NCBI GenBank assembly: GCA_018398815.1
Contig: CM031626.1
Span: 42,486,920-42,550,919, forward strand
Direction: 5' to 3'
Length of the DNA: 64,000 nt
From: Conus ventricosus
Taxonomy: Eukaryota; Mollusca; Gastropoda; Neogastropoda; Conidae
The notes beneath the pieces were generated by a model. The model was not told the DNA's origin. It saw only the letters and a program-made list of their open reading frames with translations, and made no database searches. Each line of letters begins with the position of its first letter. Position 1 is the stretch's first letter. This document shows positions 50,201 through 54,011 of the stretch, piece after piece. The position numbers and the translations under genes were made by a program.

Positions 50201-50346
50201 TATTCTACTGTATTGAGGGGGCTTTCTGGATGGTTTTCAGGATCAAGAAGGGCGAAGAACTGACCTACGACTACAAGTTCCCCATCGAAGACGTCAAGAT
50301 ACCATGCACCTGTGGCTCGCGCCGGTGTCGCAAATACCTCAACTGA
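236..50346 (+). CDS. KMT2A: KMT2A/KMT2B-like (MLL/trithorax) histone H3K4 methyltransferase, 3' half, 17 exons
   Basis: Spliced gene encoding the C-terminal half of an MLL/trithorax-family nuclear H3K4 methyltransferase. Exons, joined by GT/AG introns with matching phases except where noted, encode in order: the linker after the bromodomain, an extended PHD ([30 protein letters not shown]), FYRN ([19 protein letters not shown]), a long low-complexity region, FYRC ([33 protein letters not shown]), a Win motif (GSA-R) and SET/post-SET ([45 protein letters not shown]). Order and spacing follow human KMT2A/B; the absence of the KMT2C/D architecture and the close SET match argue for the A/B (trx) branch. 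CXXC, PHD1-3 and the bromodomain lie 5' of the window. KMT2A acts with WDR5, RBBP5, ASH2L and DPY30 (family knowledge). Several exons carry one-base frameshifts, so the assembled locus does not give one open frame. Confidence 0.95.
376..1972 (+). repeat. Intron with poly-G run, divergent minisatellite and GT microsatellite
   Basis: No coding exon is visible. It holds a 26-G run at 592-617; a degenerate tandem repeat of roughly 30-35 bp (aagaaaaggttgacatcttg, ...gtctagaagagg) from about 830 to 1590; and a (GT)n/(GC)n tract at about 1640-1790. The stretch at 1800-1960 shows nothing recognisable. Confidence 0.8.
1973..2050 (+). CDS. KMT2A: KMT2A exon b: start of extended PHD finger
   Basis: 78-nt exon between gtcttgcag and GATT|gtaagt. 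With the G left from the previous exon it reads [26 protein letters not shown], matching the KMT2A ePHD start (DNRQCALCLTYGD); the two Cys are the first zinc ligands. It ends in phase 1 (a lone T), which does not join directly in frame to the phase-0 GAT at 6963. Either the acceptor lies about 20 nt upstream, at 6943, or there is a base error here. Confidence 0.85.
2207..2231 (+). repeat. Left terminal inverted repeat with TTAA
   Basis: TTAA at 2207-2210 followed by GGCAATGTGCGGCAGTGAAAT. Pairs with the inverted copy at 6214-6238; mismatches are C/A in GTG[C/A]GG and G/A in AGT[G/A]AA. Confidence 0.85.
2710..5616 (+). CDS. Mutator-like (PF20700-type) DDE transposase, two exons, frameshifted
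   Basis: Likely start is ATG 2710 (poly-A then ATGG; an in-frame ATG also lies at 2662). Exon 1 is 2710-3729 (ACAG|gtgagc) and exon 2 is 4178-5616 (tgtacag|GATCC). The N-terminus is strongly basic (KKSKSKRKK). Next comes a Cys-containing segment ([10 protein letters not shown]), then [20 protein letters not shown] with the probable first catalytic Asp and [11 protein letters not shown]. After the intron come [14 protein letters not shown] and [16 protein letters not shown] with the probable second Asp, then [30 protein letters not shown] and [14 protein letters not shown]. The C-terminus is basic and ends [16 protein letters not shown]. Three one-base shifts break the frame: at the C-run 3475-3480, near 4917-4920, and near the GGGG at about 5458-5461. 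A 45-bp segment is amplified 12-fold at 4273-4812. Function in transposition is inferred from family resemblance. Confidence 0.8.
3730..4177 (+). repeat. Intron of the transposase gene with CA/TG microsatellites
   Basis: GT..AG intron in matching phase (ACA G|GA TCC) holding a (CA)n run at about 3859-3931 and (TG)n at about 4000-4062. The two complementary tracts are only ~70 bp apart and could pair in RNA. Confidence 0.75.
4273..4812 (+). repeat. 12 x 45-bp in-frame coding minisatellite in the transposase
   Basis: Twelve head-to-tail 45-bp copies encode [15 protein letters not shown] or the variant ending KPH (first copy TPH). Copies differ at only a few sites (acc/acg for Thr; tac versus cat at the last codon). 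The array begins within LSDGDAK, the presumed second catalytic Asp region, and runs into [10 protein letters not shown]. In the family this segment normally occurs once (family knowledge), so this copy adds about 165 residues. Confidence 0.95.
6214..6238 (-). repeat. Right terminal inverted repeat with TTAA
   Basis: On the + strand it reads ATTTTACTGCCTCACATTGC followed by CTTAA, the reverse complement of the left terminus. TTAA lies at 6235-6238. Confidence 0.85.
6440..6990 (+). repeat. KMT2A: 78-bp tandem array of splice acceptor plus exon edge
   Basis: Seven units spaced 78 bp (GTCTCC at 6476, 6555, 6633, 6711, 6789, 6867; GTGTCC at 6945). Each holds ttgcagttgtctccctta, then (ta/tg)cagg-atnctggcagattt-ntgtac-caggacaag. 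The last unit is the genuine intron end and exon start (cacttgcag|GATGCCGGCAGACTTCTGTA). The array therefore derives from repeated duplication of the ePHD acceptor region. Because 78 is divisible by 3, one frame stays open through most units into the exon. Confidence 0.9.
6963..7100 (+). CDS. KMT2A: KMT2A exon c: central ePHD
   Basis: 138 nt (46 codons), cacttgcag|GAT to CAACTG|gtacgt. Encodes [33 protein letters not shown] and [12 protein letters not shown], nearly identical to human KMT2[27 protein letters not shown]. It supplies the His/Cys ligands of the first ePHD zinc site. A start at 6943 (after attgcag) would keep frame with the preceding exon and add FVSPHLQ. This is the least certain junction of the model. 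Confidence 0.92.
7101..8438 (+). repeat. Intron with dispersed repeats and CA-rich tract
   Basis: 7140-7330 resembles the segment near 29150-29250 (gacctgtttaccca-tacgattt), a dispersed repeat. C-rich (CCCCACCCC)n lies at 7584-7628. 7655-7745 is a second dispersed repeat shared with 43715-43805 (gtgtacacac...gtaaacaggt). 7735-7800 contains a tRNA-like B-box (ggggttcgactccc) and may be a degraded SINE. 7970-8380 is dense (CA)n with interruptions. No exon is seen. Confidence 0.65.
8439..8596 (+). CDS. KMT2A: KMT2A exon d: end of ePHD, one-base frameshift
   Basis: 158-nt exon from catcaacag|AGG to AGCCAG|gtagga. Encodes [28 protein letters not shown] and CLFKEDK, matching KMT2A RCEFCQKPGATVGCC and NYHFMCSRAKNCVF. 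After KEDK the conserved continuation (DVYCYEHS) is in the next frame, implying one missing base near 8551-8557 (acaagacgtg). With that base the exon would be 53 codons, phase 0, matching the next exon's start. Confidence 0.88.
8597..9718 (+). other. Intron with short dispersed repeat and poly-G
   Basis: A short dispersed repeat at about 8641-8765 (gtgacagccctgatacggcc ... accttacct) recurs at about 49970-50085. A G-run lies at about 9003-9022, followed by a C-rich stretch. The remainder (9100-9700) shows no recognisable feature. Confidence 0.6.
9719..9839 (+). CDS. KMT2A: KMT2A exon e: segment between ePHD and FYRN
   Basis: 121 nt, ttcaacag|ATAGAA to TTTG|gttggt, phase 0 to 1. Encodes [20 protein letters not shown], then [17 protein letters not shown], aligning with KMT2A ENGFEVFRRVFVDFEGISLRRKFLNGLEPENIHMMIG. 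Joins in phase with exon 15597-15675 (G|GG). Confidence 0.82.
9900..10540 (+). repeat. Minisatellite in inverted orientation plus ~67-bp repeat
   Basis: 9950-10200 consists of ~45-bp units reading atcctatcaacaatatcaat, the reverse complement of the array at 12.6-14.5 kb. 10200-10540 is a separate repeat of about 65-70 bp (gaacagtaatgagacagtgg, ggtattgatggtccaatgat), about five copies. Confidence 0.8.
10735..11515 (+). repeat. Two copies of a dispersed segment
   Basis: 10735-10860 and 11395-11515 share ttcaa..ttaaggct, gaataaagt.ctg, ggtttttatgg and tccctgcctcactcat. Between them, 11095-11215 shares cagatctgccttcgaa and ggattatggtgg-type sequence with 42080-42130. These are probably fragments of one dispersed repeat family. 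Confidence 0.5.
11520..12370 (+). repeat. ~100-bp degenerate tandem repeat
   Basis: Units contain attgtaaactgattattgtg, tttattgattagggtgatga and cttttagaac-gtaagtgta. About eight copies with many small deletions. 12370-12600 is related, more decayed DNA. Confidence 0.8.
12600..15596 (+). repeat. ~45/90-bp minisatellite grading into ~36-bp units that end at a splice acceptor
   Basis: 12.6-14.5 kb: units of ~45 bp (gtattggtaggacagtatcg atattgttgatagaatgat), organised as ~90-bp dimers that alternate between two variants. 14.5-15.2 kb: increasingly decayed. 15.2-15.6 kb: homogenised ~36-bp units (gatggtgagatgtggtggtg agatgttgacag). The last unit supplies the polypyrimidine-poor acceptor gatgttgacag of the next exon. 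Long antisense open frames across the array are composition artefacts. Confidence 0.9.
15597..15675 (+). CDS. KMT2A: KMT2A exon f: FYRN start
   Basis: 79 nt, gttgacag|GGTGC to TTCAG|gtcagt, phase 1 to 2. Encodes [15 protein letters not shown] and LLPLDFR, matching KMT2A MTIDCLGILNDLSDCEDKLFPIGYQ. With the following exon it forms FYRN, half of the FYRN/FYRC fold that holds the two protein fragments together. Confidence 0.85.
15676..17009 (+). repeat. Intron with GT microsatellite and ~54-bp tandem repeat
   Basis: (GT)n lies at about 15703-15810. 15970-16315 has about six copies of a ~54-bp unit (cctgtctaccagttccgtga gctattttgtgtttgtgaaa), some with an extra tctgccatttccctg block. 16320-17000 is unique sequence without an identifiable exon. 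Confidence 0.75.
17010..24423 (+). CDS. KMT2A: KMT2A giant exon: FYRN end plus low-complexity regulatory region
   Basis: 7.4-kb exon from ttttcag|ATGCTC to TACAGG|gtaaga, the counterpart of the single very large KMT2A exon. It begins by completing FYRN ([19 protein letters not shown]) and continues through Ser/Pro/Thr-rich sequence. Visible elements: a 20-residue tandem duplication (17242-17361); a C2HC finger-like motif (20977-21039); STSDEEEE at about 21049-21072, resembling the tract beside the human Taspase1 site; two AT-hooks (21342-21365, 21423-21455); VIIIDDDP, a SUMO-interaction-like motif, at about 22050; [15 protein letters not shown] at about 22557-22600; and a Gln/Val/Pro-rich tail. 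The frame shifts many times: frame 1 to about 18280, frame 2 to about 18445, frame 1 to about 19425, then alternating until frame 2 at 21485-22600 and frame 1 at 22603-24423. Shifts mostly fall at G/C homopolymers, so indel errors are likely. Confidence 0.85.
17242..17361 (+). repeat. KMT2A: 60-bp coding tandem duplication
   Basis: Two 60-bp copies (17242-17301, 17302-17361) differ by one base (N versus D) and encode [20 protein letters not shown] twice in frame. This is a recent in-frame duplication in an acidic, disordered part of the protein. Confidence 0.92.
20977..21039 (+). other. KMT2A: C2HC zinc-finger-like motif in KMT2A middle region
   Basis: Frame 1 reads [20 protein letters not shown] then QSC, giving C-x2-C-x12-H-x3-C. 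Spacing fits a C2HC/C2H2-type finger. It is followed by [13 protein letters not shown] do not know a finger at this position in vertebrate KMT2A/B. Confidence 0.6.
21342..21455 (+). other. KMT2A: Two AT-hook motifs
   Basis: Frame 3 reads [12 protein letters not shown] at about 21339-21374 and [12 protein letters not shown] at 21420-21455. Both contain the GRP core flanked by basic residues. AT-hooks bind the minor groove of A/T DNA; in vertebrate KMT2A they sit near the N-terminus, so this central location is different. Confidence 0.65.
22783..22860 (+). repeat. KMT2A: Partial coding duplication (VTMSRVTS)
   Basis: gacgatgtccagggtgacct occurs twice about 48 bp apart in the same frame, encoding [13 protein letters not shown] and [14 protein letters not shown] small in-frame tandem duplication. 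Confidence 0.85.
24424..25553 (+). other. Intron, T-rich, no recognisable element
   Basis: A 1.1-kb intron with short T and TG runs. Phase 0 on both sides (TACAGG | GTGGGAGCG) supports direct joining of the flanking exons. Nothing else is identified. Confidence 0.6.
25554..25788 (+). CDS. KMT2A: KMT2A exon h: basic linker before FYRC
   Basis: 235 nt, ctgacgcaag|GTGGGA to AGGAAAG|gtgagg. Encodes [20 protein letters not shown], then [20 protein letters not shown] and a Lys/Arg-rich stretch ([21 protein letters not shown]), corresponding to the KMT2A lysine-rich segment before FYRC. An upstream alternative acceptor (25520) would bring in a stop, so 25554 is preferred. Phase 0 in, phase 1 out. 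Confidence 0.75.
26382..26655 (+). repeat. 43-bp tandem repeat, about six copies
   Basis: Unit ggcgccagtagccaaacatt caggggtgaaatggttt(c/g)acctc; starts of ggcgcc at 26428, 26471 and 26514 give a 43-bp period. It includes the inverted pair ggtgaaa / tttcacc within each unit. Confidence 0.92.
26829..27135 (+). repeat. 43/44-bp tandem repeat with ACACAGCGCTGTGT palindrome, seven copies
   Basis: Unit gcactctttccctagcaaca ctagcacacagcgctgtgtc a(c/gg)g. Most copies contain the perfect 14-bp palindrome acacagcgctgtgt. Copy ends alternate between cacgg and caggggc, hinting at a dimeric higher-order unit. Confidence 0.92.
28206..28434 (+). CDS. KMT2A: KMT2A exon i: FYRC start, frameshifted
   Basis: Acceptor gtgttgcag|GCGGAC, donor ATGGAAG|gtaagg. 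The 3' part encodes [20 protein letters not shown] and RADTME, matching KMT2A GLVFEISSDDGFQICAESIED, the start of FYRC. The 5' part reads as coding in another frame ([20 protein letters not shown]), and the phase-1 entry predicts a third frame. At least one and probably two base errors or indels therefore lie between 28210 and 28360. It ends in phase 1, matching the next exon (G|AC). Confidence 0.85.
28435..29693 (+). repeat. Intron with inverted ~31-bp repeat arrays and a SINE-like fragment
   Basis: 28450-28560 and 28840-28890 carry ggcacaacacacacat and taggatgtaat units; 28575-28830 carries the inverse (gttgtgccattacatcctac atgatgtgt). 28985-29128 is a dispersed repeat related to 45379-45540 (cc.cgaagtgactcgg-agcagtg). 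29130-29250 resembles 7140-7230. 29260-29690 shows nothing recognisable. Confidence 0.75.
28546..28603. repeat. Perfect 29-bp-arm palindrome
   Basis: Left arm 28546-28574 and right arm 28575-28603 are exact reverse complements without a spacer, meeting at acacac|gtgtgt. Arms contain catgtaggatgtaatggcac and aacacacac. It marks the switch point between the two orientations of the surrounding tandem repeat. Confidence 0.93.
29694..29768 (+). CDS. KMT2A: KMT2A exon j: FYRC middle
   Basis: 75 nt, ctgttgacag|ACGCTTGG to TATGGAG|gtgagc, phase 1 to 1. Encodes [20 protein letters not shown] and QLSYG, matching KMT2A DAWKSLTDKVQEARSNARLKQLSFAG. Confidence 0.95.
29769..32438 (+). repeat. Intron made of two minisatellites
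   Basis: 29903-30533: 36-bp units (ggatgattgatgtttgtcct gcatg(g/t)a(g/a)ttcagca), about 17 copies; the frame stays open across them ([12 protein letters not shown]) because 36 is a multiple of 3. 30790-30900: a short duplicated segment (acagggtgtagtcagtttca). 31070-32320: a degenerate ~33-36-bp repeat (atggccacagttcagtttca ggattgcct; later atgaccacaattccatttca). No exon is found. Confidence 0.85.
32439..32569 (+). CDS. KMT2A: KMT2A exon k: FYRC end
   Basis: 131 nt, ttaaacag|GTGTGAAT to GAAGAG|gtgagt, phase 1 to 0. Encodes [40 protein letters not shown] and PEEE, matching KMT2A GVNGLRMLGILHDAVVFLIEQLSGAKHCRNYKFRFHKPEE. Confidence 0.96.
32973..33129 (+). CDS. KMT2A: KMT2A exon l: Win motif and pre-SET linker, frameshifted
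   Basis: 157 nt, tgtcggcag|GAATTG to TCAAG|gtgcga. Starts [10 protein letters not shown] (KMT2A EPPLNPHGSA). The conserved continuation [17 protein letters not shown], then MSRHRHRP and [13 protein letters not shown], is one frame over. It matches KMT2A RAEVHLRKSAFDMFNFLASKHR. A missing C at about 33001-33003 (gccgc for gcccgc) would restore frame. The break sits at the Win-motif arginine that docks in WDR5. Ends in phase 2. Confidence 0.88.
33325..33553 (+). mobile_element. Short dispersed element with GAAACT tail
   Basis: Begins near ggtctgacgagcgcgttggg, continues with cggatgtggtgtagcgtata tgga and agtaaggcctccttga, and ends in three tandem gaaact units. The tail and body look like a gastropod SINE or LINE 3' fragment; family name unknown to me. 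Confidence 0.55.
33554..34127 (+). other. Unique intronic sequence upstream of the 65-bp satellite
   Basis: AT-rich sequence with short A/T runs; no exon, RNA gene or repeat recognised. It ends at ctacataccatatgtatcgg where the satellite starts. Confidence 0.6.
34128..39211 (+). repeat. 65-bp satellite array, about 78 copies
   Basis: Unit: tatgtatcggaaggtgtact gaccacgctcattatacata ctgtatgtgtt(a/g)taggaca gttcta. Successive ggtgtactga at 34141, 34206 and 34271 give a 65-bp period. Copies are nearly identical apart from one A/G site (gttAtagg versus gttGtagg) and rare single-base deletions. The A type dominates both flanks and a small central island (about 36240-36400); the G type fills 35280-36230 and 36430-38880. 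Each unit includes a near-palindrome (acatactgtatgt). It lies wholly in the intron between the Win and pre-SET exons. Confidence 0.97.
39212..39781 (+). other. Intronic sequence after the satellite
   Basis: Starts with a short repeat (aacatccgcaacactttctg tat, ccagagggcagtactagctg, three copies, 39270-39420). The rest is unique without a recognised feature. Confidence 0.6.
39796..40209 (+). mobile_element. tRNA-derived SINE, copy 1
   Basis: 5' end is tRNA-like: A-box tagctcagttggtagagcg, anticodon-loop-like actcgtaat (CGT, Thr-like) and B-box gggttcaaatc. It is followed by a body with gagactataaaccgaggttc, aaggccagttaggccgttgg and ggagtatcagcc and an (aga/aag) tail. Flanked by a 14-bp target duplication gtatatcttc(a/g)cag at 39782-39795 and 40210-40223. 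Copy 2 is at 55097-55543. Confidence 0.88.
40306..40389 (+). CDS. KMT2A: KMT2A exon m: linker before SET
   Basis: 84 nt, tgatcag|ACGTGC to GTGTACAG|gtcggt, phase 2 to 2. Encodes [20 protein letters not shown] and AKEAVGVYR, nearly identical to KMT2[30 protein letters not shown]. This segment belongs to the N-terminal edge of the SET fold. Confidence 0.95.
40390..42144 (+). repeat. Intron part with 47-bp repeat, gatcctg repeats and long poly-G
   Basis: 40521-40680: 47-bp unit (gtgggtatgcacatacttac aactacctggaaaaaagaat), about 3.3 copies. 40755-41100: irregular short repeats of gagatcctgggtg, with weaker echoes at 41480-41590. 41194-41229: a run of 36 G. 41720-41860 and 42080-42130 resemble dispersed repeats seen at 7200-7330 and 11165-11210. 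Confidence 0.75.
42153..43448 (+). mobile_element. 1.3-kb DNA transposon with ~27-bp terminal inverted repeats
   Basis: Left end tatgtgacccgtttcacaaa atgagt; reverse complement of the right end tatgtgacctgtttcacaaa atgagt. They differ by one base in about 26. A TTAA occurs a few bases outside each end (42145-42148, 43454-43457), so a TTAA target is possible but not certain. The interior encodes a short acidic protein (42676-42927). It lacks a recognisable transposase domain, so it is likely non-autonomous. Confidence 0.85.
42676..42927 (+). CDS. Short acidic ORF inside the 1.3-kb transposon
   Basis: 83 residues from ATG 42676 (acagcATGG). Starts [20 protein letters not shown] and includes an acidic run ([17 protein letters not shown]). 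It may be the N-terminus of a truncated transposase; I do not recognise a domain. It could also be a chance frame. Confidence 0.4.
   Translation: MASKTTICKERLSFLLSAGQSSTLPAVDQDELGKLVTEYFAASDYEDEDTLDSDDDCETSPVDSVELDPTQDEVDKPSSTYKK
43700..43805 (-). repeat. Dispersed repeat shared with 7650-7750
   Basis: Both read gtgtacacact..t.gtagaa.atac.ctcg and end gtaaacaggt.tggta. Similar lengths and order show they are copies of one family. Function and orientation are unknown; strand is arbitrary. Confidence 0.5.
43806..44250 (+). repeat. 65-bp minisatellite abutting the SET acceptor, seven copies
   Basis: Unit gcatgtgattaaagacagtt atatataacaaactgtc(t/c)(g/a)tccgtctgtctacatacaca cttcat. Starts at 43881, 43947, 44012, 44077, 44142 and 44207 give 65-66 bp. 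Each unit contains acagttatatataacaaact gt, an inverted repeat. The array ends about 11 bp before the acceptor AG of the SET exon. Confidence 0.92.
44262..44391 (+). CDS. KMT2A: KMT2A exon n: SET domain, N-terminal part
   Basis: 130 nt, ggtcacgtcag|ATCCAAG to AGCAAA|gtgagt, phase 2 to 0. Encodes [40 protein letters not shown] and ESK. HGRGLF is the SET GxG-type cofactor loop; the match to KMT2A is nearly residue for residue. Confidence 0.97.
44392..46216 (+). repeat. Intron with 22-bp minisatellite and dispersed repeat
   Basis: 44815-45358 is a 22-bp array. 45379-45540 is a dispersed repeat related to 28985-29128. 44400-44810 and 45660-46200 show no recognisable element. Confidence 0.7.
44815..45358 (+). 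repeat. 22-bp minisatellite, about 24 copies
   Basis: Unit ctgt(g/c)g(c/t)tgga(g/c)gatgtgggg(g/a). Since 22 is not a multiple of 3, the same 22-residue motif series appears in all three + frames ([15 protein letters not shown]), and long open frames also run on the - strand. None is evidence of a gene. Confidence 0.93.
46217..46312 (+). CDS. KMT2A: KMT2A exon o: SET core
   Basis: 96 nt (32 codons, phase 0), tttttcctcag|GGCATT to TGCGAG|gtcagt. Encodes [20 protein letters not shown], then [12 protein letters not shown]. The NHSC motif forms the S-adenosylmethionine and zinc-binding pseudoknot. Confidence 0.97.
46313..46936 (+). other. Short intron without recognised elements
   Basis: Contains a duplicated ~65-bp segment at 46675-46815 (attatagaaatgctgttcag tgta, cttatcggcgttgtgc), two copies. 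Nothing else seen. Confidence 0.6.
46937..47004 (+). CDS. KMT2A: KMT2A exon p: SET pseudoknot end
   Basis: 68 nt, ctgttgcag|CCCAAC to AACAGGAC|gtaaga. Encodes [20 protein letters not shown] and NR, phase 0 to 2, matching KMT2A PNCYSRVINIDGQKHIVIFAMRK. Confidence 0.96.
47005..50240 (+). repeat. Intron with polypurine minisatellite and short tandem repeats
   Basis: 47470-48330: purine-rich tract of units like agaagtggattat(a/g)aagggg with several G-runs. 48360-48630: 62-bp units (ggacataaagggaaagaagc ggactgtacagagaaggaaa), about five copies. 48690-48893: 53-bp units (gttttaaatgtatattaacc ctttctgctccacagccata), four copies. 49970-50085: dispersed repeat shared with 8641-8765. 50103-50222: ~31-bp units (ctgttatgctactgtattga ggggg), four copies, ending 18 bp before the last exon. 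Confidence 0.85.
50241..50346 (+). CDS. KMT2A: KMT2A last exon: SET C-terminus and post-SET, stop
   Basis: Acceptor tggttttcag|GATCAAG, stop TGA 50344-50346. Encodes (T)[19 protein letters not shown], then [23 protein letters not shown] carries the catalytic tyrosine; CxCxxxxC of post-SET binds zinc with the SET Cys. The end is the canonical KMT2A/trithorax C-terminus. Confidence 0.97.
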
Positions 50347-51545
50347 GGGGGCGCCATGTGGAGCAATATTCAGGACCGTCTCCGCTAATGGTGGGTGGGT
50401 GATGACTAATATAAAAACAACACCTGCATTGTGGGGCTCTGTCTGTGATATAGGGGTACTCGAAGGCATCGAAATTGGATCATGTGAGTGACTCTAGTTT
50501 GGGCTTCCAGTTGTGGTTGTGGTACTTGGAAACGCTGCAAACATCTGACCTGTGAGGTGCCTGTTGCCTTGTTCATGATGCTGTGACCCAAAAAAAAAAA
50601 AGGAAAAAAGAAAAACAAAGACTTGGAAGCGCTGGTTCGGCACATTTGTGCTGCGTGTAAAACTAAGTGCAAGCGTTCCTCGCCCCTGGAGGTCTGTGCG
50701 TGAGGGGCACGAAGAATGTGTTCATCGTCGGTGTGTTCATCAGGGTGGAAGGTGTGCTTGTCGGTGACTGCTGGAAGTGAACAGCAGGTGTCTTGACCAC
50801 GAATTGCCTTTGAAACTGCACTGCTACTGGCCGCGGTGATGGTGCAGTGCGTCTGCCGTTTCCTGCTGGTCGCTGTATGCGTTTGTGTGTGTGTGTTTCT
50901 GTTTGCAGTGAATGGTGAGTTTGTCACTTACCATTTTAATGTTTTGTGTGTGTTTGTAAGTGTGTGTGTGTGGTTGGGTTTTTTTGTTTTTTTTTTTTAA
51001 TAATATCAAGAATGTTTTTAGATTTGGGTTGTCCGGGAGCATTCACTCTCACGCCTTTCTTTTCGGCTTCTTCCGCACACAGTCGCTTCCGTTCTTGTGT
51101 CGAGGTTCCGGCACCAGATGTCTTCAGGAAGCTATTAGTAACAGGTCACCATCACGCCACTCACTGGAGAACACACTGCTACTGAGTAACTCAGCAGGTG
51201 CCCAGTGTCTGCTGTTCGGGGTTGACATTCGCACGACCCCCCACCCCCAGCCCCCCAACCTTCGTTTTCCAAAGGCCCAGGAATATTGTCGCTAACAGAT
51301 GACCTTCTGAACCCTGACCTGTGTGGATTGTGGGCCCCGACCTTTTGTCAGTGTGTAGCCAAGCAGTGATGAAGGCTGGGAGGGACCGGACGAGCGGTTG
51401 TGACCAGGTGTTTGCCCACCAGTCTGTGGTGTCATCCAGTCATGCAGTGTCGGGCGCATCGATACTCTGGTCCCTTTAACTTACTAAGTCAAACAGAGAA
51501 ATGGCTACTGCACTGCAGCGACTCAAAGTCTTGTATTCGATTATC

Positions 51546-51577
<32 letters not shown>

Positions 51578-54000
51578 ACGCGCACATGTTAAGTGTAGAG
51601 AGTAAAAAAATATATGAGGCTGCTCTACAAAGGGGGGAAATAGGGATGGGGGGGGGGGGGGGGGGGGAAGCAACCTGTTATTGTAAAAAAACACACACCC
51701 AAAACTGATGTTTTTTTCTCAGTTTCCTCTCACGTGTGTATTAAGTCTCATATGCACCAAAGGCCTTAATGCTTGAGAACAGACATGAATCAGTGCTCTG
51801 CCTTGAGACTGGAAATTGTGTGAAATTGCTAACGGATTTTGTGACTGCTAATGAAACCGTCGGAGCGAGTGGTCTCCTCTTTACTGGAACATGGGGAAAT
51901 AACCGCAGGAGTGATGTCAATGTTGCCACTTGAAGGGAATTTGCAACTGGTGTGTGTGTGTGTGTATGTGCCTGTGGTTGTTTCAGTCAAACGACTGTGC
52001 ATGTGTCAATTAAATGACAGAGGTTGAAATGTATGCGGTTTGTGTCTTTTTTCAAGGCTGCCTTTTTAATTTTGTTGTTGACTGAGGAAATGCACCGTTT
52101 GTTACTGAAGGTGTTCAGCCATCTTCATGTGTGGTGTTTAGGGGGATAACAAATGTGGAAAAAATTACAACAACAAGAACAGACGACTGTTAATTCGTAA
52201 TTATTGATGAGTATCTAAAAAGCAAAGCACTGCTTATCTTTATGCAAGAAAATGCACGTGTAAGAGAAGTGGACACATGTGTGATTTATGTCTTTATTTA
52301 ACTAAGCGAGAACCTGCCATTTCAATGGTCTGATGTTGCTGTTTATTGTTTTAATCACATGTTTCAGTTTCTTTTTTTTTTTTTTCTTTTTTTTTTTAAC
52401 TGAATGTGTGAGACTAGGGAGGAAACCTGGAAATGAAGCTACAGTTCTGGAAGGGCATTTTGTGAATGTATTGAAAGCCCACATTGGTTACAAACAATTC
52501 CTTAATGTATTGAAAGCCCACATTGGTTAAAAACAATTCCTTAATGTATTGAAAGCCCACATTGGCTGAAAACAATTCCTTAATGTATGAAAGCCCACAT
52601 TGGTTAAAAACAATTCCTTCATTACATCATGTCCATATAAATCCCTGTGATCATAATTTTAAGTGCTTTATGAATTAGAAGAGTTTGATCATGTTCAGGA
52701 GCCTCTTACACTGTTTGAAGTCCTGACGCTGTTGGAAGTGGATTTTTTTTTTTTTTAAGATTCAGATTTATTTCTAAGATGTTCTTGTGTTTCAGAGACT
52801 TTTGGAAAGGAATGGTGTACATGTGCAGGGTAAGCCTTATGAAATTTGCTTTCAGTTCTTCCTCGACAGCATCTCGCTGGAACTCTTTCAGCTGCTCCTG
52901 CCTTTGCATCTAGGACTCCGGTCTCTTCTGCCAAATCGGGGACGGTTTCATGGGATCGTCGACAGACCACATGTGTCTAGGAACCCCTTTGCTCTGTCGG
53001 CCCTGGTGAGGACTATGGGTTAGACACCAGGTTTCCCCAAGCTGATGGCTAGGCTGGCACACCTCACCGTCGCCTAGGTGTGTTCTTCCTCCGTTCTTGC
53101 TGTTGTATGGCACAGAGAGCACAGTCACAATCATCAGTTTAGTTGGAAGTGAAGATTCGGTGTTGCCACTGTTTAGCCCTCTTGTATTCAGATTCTCTGA
53201 GGCCAAATCCCCCTAGTTTTCAGATTTTTTTTTGTGAATTTAGCCTTAAAATGGGTATGTATGGTTCATGCTTCACCACAACCAAGAACAAACCTCTAGA
53301 GCTACGAAATTCCGCATGTATGGTCACAAGGCTTTGTTCTATACTGTGAGCAAGATTTTGTGTGTCTCGAGGTGAAAGGTCGTGTCATTGTCACCAAAAT
53401 GTCACCCAATGTGTCACATGCGATGGTGACAATTCTAATACAGCACACCAACATCCAGTTATCCCATGCACATGAATGTTAGTGTTGTAAAATGAAAGCT
53501 GCGGCCTAAGTGAGATGATCTGTCTTCTGTCCACCTGTTCAGTCCCCACAGGTTATCCACAGAATGTCACACACAACTAGTGTCAATTGTGACTACTGAA
53601 CAGTTACTGTAGATTCAAGCACAGTTCCACATTGTTTTTCTGTCACTGTTCTAAGCACCTTATACATTCCATATGTATTTACACACTGTATAGCTGTACA
53701 GTGAGGAAATTGAGTAGAGTGTCACTGCCAAGTGTCATCTAAGCACTGTCACCATAAACTACAGGTAAGCATATATACAGGTACACACAAACACAGAGAC
53801 TAGCGAACTGCCCTACTGGTGAGCCACATTCTGCGCATGGTAGTCATGGAAACAGTCATTCTTATGAAAGCATAAAGGCACCTGGCAGAAAGAACACCTA
53901 TATGACGTTTCTACGCGTCGTCCCTTAGTTTCATACGGAATAATCAGTACAGCGACATAGCCCCGCATTTCGTCAGGTGTTGTGTCCAACCAGAGGGGGT
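50347..54000 (+). other. Probable KMT2A 3' UTR and downstream sequence
   Basis: No coding exon is found after the stop. Contains (GT)n at 51548-51574, a G-run at about 51649-51667, T-runs at 52373-52399, and a ~39-bp repeat (tgtattgaaagcccacattg gttaaaaacaattcctta), four copies, at 52465-52620. The transcript end is not determinable; candidate polyadenylation hexamers include ATTAAA near 52010 and AATAAA at 56281. Confidence 0.45.
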
Positions 54001-54011
54001 CAGGTGTGCCC

